From contig CAYSZR010000022.1 of NCBI GenBank assembly GCA_964435565.1, positions 1 through 30,565 on the forward strand: a stretch of 30,565 nt of DNA, in the 5' to 3' direction. Source of the DNA: QAMH01 sp964435565 (GTDB lineage: Bacteria > Actinomycetota > Coriobacteriia > Coriobacteriales > QAMH01). This document shows positions 28,887 through 30,565 of this stretch, piece after piece (positions within the stretch are counted from its first letter, which is position 1; the number at the start of each line of letters is the position of its first letter). A program made the position numbers and the translations under genes. Under the pieces are notes generated by a model. That model was not told the origin of the DNA. It ran no database searches and was given only the letters and a program-made list of their open reading frames with translations.

Positions 28887-30335
28887 ATGGCAAACGACAG
28901 TCGGCCTTACAGGGGCCGTTCTCGCAGGAGTCCAAATGCGCAGGGCGCGCATTCAGGTGCTCGATACAGCAGGTCGCGTCGCAGCGAGCAGAACGAATCG
29001 CGCAACGAGGCCCGACGCAGCTCTCGGCATAGCGCTCCATCAGGCGCACGGCGTGGTACACGGGAGACCGCGCAGGAAAGCCCCCGGTACAGCTCGCAGC
29101 ATGCTGCCAATGGCAGCTCACGGCTTTCCTCGTCCGCGCGAGATTACTCGCGTTCTTCATATGGAAGCAAGGTGTCGGAATATTCGGCTGATAAGTACCG
29201 TTCTCGCAAGACGGGAATGTCGCGTACCAAGAAAATCGTTATCGGCGTCATCGCCGCGCTTGTCATCGTGCTCGCCGGTGCAGGCATTTCCGCGGCCGTC
29301 TGGTACAACAATGTCGCAAACAATATCAAGGGGAGCCAAAGCGTAAGCAATCTTGCAGCACCGGCTGCTAATGAACCCTATTACGTCTTGCTTATGGGCA
29401 GCGATAGTCGGTCGGGTGAATGGGACGATAGCAAGGACAATGCTGGCGAACGTTCCGATTCGATTATGGTCGCCCGTATCGATGAGAAGAACAAGAAAGT
29501 CAGTATCATCTCGGTTCCACGCGACTTGCGCGTTTATGTCGAGGGACATGGATACCAAAAGATCAATTCAGTTGTCGAATACGGCGGCTATGAATTACTT
29601 ATCGATAAGCTGAACGATATTCTGGGAATCAAGATTAACTATTACGCGACAGTTTATTTCAGCGGGTTCCGCGAGCTGGTCAACACGCTTGGCGGTGTCA
29701 CGGTCGAAGTGCCTGCTGGAACAGCATCTCCTGAAGGTGACATGCTCCCCGTGGGCGATGCGGTCACCCTCGATGGCGATCAAGCGCTTATCCTTGCTCG
29801 TTGCCGACACGGCATACCTGAAGACCAGGGCGTTTATGCCATGGGCGACTATCAGCGCACGCTTAATCAGCGAAATCTGATTAAGGCCATCGCCAATAAG
29901 GTCCTTGAACAGGACATTACGAAAATGCCGGCTTTGGTCGAGAGTCTTTCGAAATGCGTTGAGACGAATATGAGCATTGACAGGATCGTATCACTTGCCC
30001 AGAACTTGAAGGGCATGGACACCAGTACCATTGCTTCGTCGCAGCTGCCTATCGGTTCTGCGACTATCAACGGGGCGTGGGAAGCTGTCATGTACCAGGA
30101 TGTCTTCGAGCTGATGTGCAAGAACTTCGTCAATGGCGATGCGCTGTATAACGGCTTGGGTAATTTTGACAATGAATATAACGATGACGACGTGAAGAGC
30201 AATTATATAGACGGCTCAGTGTACAGTTACACCACGTATACCGCGCATGTTGGAAGCCCGTACAGTTCGGGATATACGCCATCAACCTTTACGCAAGAGG
30301 CGATTAGGAAGACGAAGGCCGGTGTTTCACATTAG
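28887..30335 (+). CDS. LytR-CpsA-Psr (LCP) family cell-wall glycopolymer ligase
   Basis: A 482-residue membrane-anchored enzyme that transfers teichoic-acid-like or other glycopolymers from a lipid carrier to peptidoglycan. Residues 1-110 are a long Arg/Ser-rich, disordered cytoplasmic tail; one membrane segment follows (VIGVIAALVIVLAGAGISAAVW); the LCP domain shows GSDSRSGEWDD, GERSDSIMVARID, SVPRDLRVYV, KINSVVEYGG and GDYQRTLNQRNLI, with the Arg and Asp residues that bind the pyrophosphate-Mg. The ATG at 28887 has GAGGGG just upstream; an open frame back to 28770 lacks a ribosome binding site. The basic tail could interact with the membrane or nucleic acid; that is inference. Confidence 0.93.
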   Translation: MANDSRPYRGRSRRSPNAQGAHSGARYSRSRRSEQNESRNEARRSSRHSAPSGARRGTRETAQESPRYSSQHAANGSSRLSSSARDYSRSSYGSKVSEYSADKYRSRKTGMSRTKKIVIGVIAALVIVLAGAGISAAVWYNNVANNIKGSQSVSNLAAPAANEPYYVLLMGSDSRSGEWDDSKDNAGERSDSIMVARIDEKNKKVSIISVPRDLRVYVEGHGYQKINSVVEYGGYELLIDKLNDILGIKINYYATVYFSGFRELVNTLGGVTVEVPAGTASPEGDMLPVGDAVTLDGDQALILARCRHGIPEDQGVYAMGDYQRTLNQRNLIKAIANKVLEQDITKMPALVESLSKCVETNMSIDRIVSLAQNLKGMDTSTIASSQLPIGSATINGAWEAVMYQDVFELMCKNFVNGDALYNGLGNFDNEYNDDDVKSNYIDGSVYSYTTYTAHVGSPYSSGYTPSTFTQEAIRKTKAGVSH

Positions 30336-30375
30336 CGTGGGCGCCAATGCTTGAAGAATCGGTGTAGACCATATG

Positions 30376-30402
30376 AAAGGGATGCCTAAGGCATCCCTTT
30401 TT
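30376..30402 (+). terminator. Intrinsic terminator of the LCP gene
   Basis: AAAGGGATGCC (30376-30386) and GGCATCCCTTT (30390-30400) form a perfect 11-bp stem with a three-base TAA loop; the T-run extends to 30402. It separates the LCP gene from clpX. Confidence 0.85.
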
Positions 30403-30509
30403 GGTAACGGTTCATTGTCTATATCGGCATATTTCGGGCAAATGGTTAATATAGCGCCTAGCACTCAAAAGCACGATCGGCGGCGAGCCGTACCCAGAAA
30501 GGTCACCAC

Positions 30510-30565
30510 ATGTCCGAATCTACGACCAATAATCCTGGTAAGCGCTGCAGCTTTTGCGGCAAAAC
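30510..30565 (+). CDS. clpX: ClpX N-terminus (partial)
   Basis: The gene runs off the right edge after 18 full codons. MSESTTNNPGKRCSFCGK contains the first half (CSFCGK) of the ClpX zinc-binding N-terminal domain that binds adaptors and substrates of the ClpXP protease. The ATG at 30510 has AGAAAGG 7 bases upstream. It is preceded by an independent leader after a terminator (a TAATAT box at 30447-30452 is a possible -10), so clpX is transcribed separately from the LCP gene here rather than straight from clpP. Confidence 0.8.
   Translation, partial: MSESTTNNPGKRCSFCGK

Overview
The window reads as chromosomal DNA of a gut-type actinobacterium of class Coriobacteriia, most likely family Eggerthellaceae. 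Three things point there: a cytoplasmic-type molybdopterin oxidoreductase with its small two-cluster ferredoxin subunit, a LuxR regulator fused to about 12 membrane segments (a combination typical of that family), and moderate-to-high GC with several promoters placed almost on the start codon. The assignment is inferred from gene content; no rRNA is present.

Layout. (1) 1-3786: the tail of an unidentified gene, then a molybdenum enzyme module: catalytic subunit (252-2591), [4Fe-4S] subunit (2592-2957), a Cys-rich zinc-ribbon miniprotein (3042-3233) and a SlyD-type FKBP isomerase (3268-3786). The catalytic gene has two strong inverted repeats in its leader. (2) 3920-7566: membrane LuxR regulator, Nudix hydrolase, an orphan hydrogenase-maturation gene hypE, and a convergent MarR regulator. 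(3) 7803-8009: tRNA-His(GTG) and tRNA-Lys(CTT). (4) 8010-15434: an accessory segment directly after tRNA-Lys. It holds a decayed coding remnant, a phage-like amidase overlapping a VanY-type carboxypeptidase, a membrane DUF218 (YdcF/SanA-like) protein, a MATE exporter fused to an RsbW/GHKL-like domain, an asparagine-synthetase homologue lacking the glutaminase nucleophile, a 660-bp gene-poor stretch, and a small unknown ORF. (5) 15646-18398: a three-gene operon of CDF metal transporter, enolase-superfamily enzyme and small unknown protein. (6) 18511-25344: a MacB-like ABC transporter fused with its permease, a PH-domain-like protein, an EamA transporter, a PiT phosphate transporter (opposite strand) and a DegV fatty-acid-binding protein. 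(7) 25368-30565: a MocR-type regulator divergent from an ABC-F ATPase, an LCP cell-wall ligase, a strong terminator and the first codons of clpX.

How the genes work together. Region 1 plus the adjacent LuxR gene looks like an inducible anaerobic redox module of the kind used by Eggerthellaceae on dietary or host aromatics; the substrate cannot be read from sequence. In region 4, the amide-forming synthetase next to an exporter with a regulatory ATPase-like tail is the best candidate for an undescribed system: an orphan ligase-exporter pair with no visible peptide precursor or other biosynthetic gene. The remaining regions are mostly housekeeping transport, envelope and regulation.
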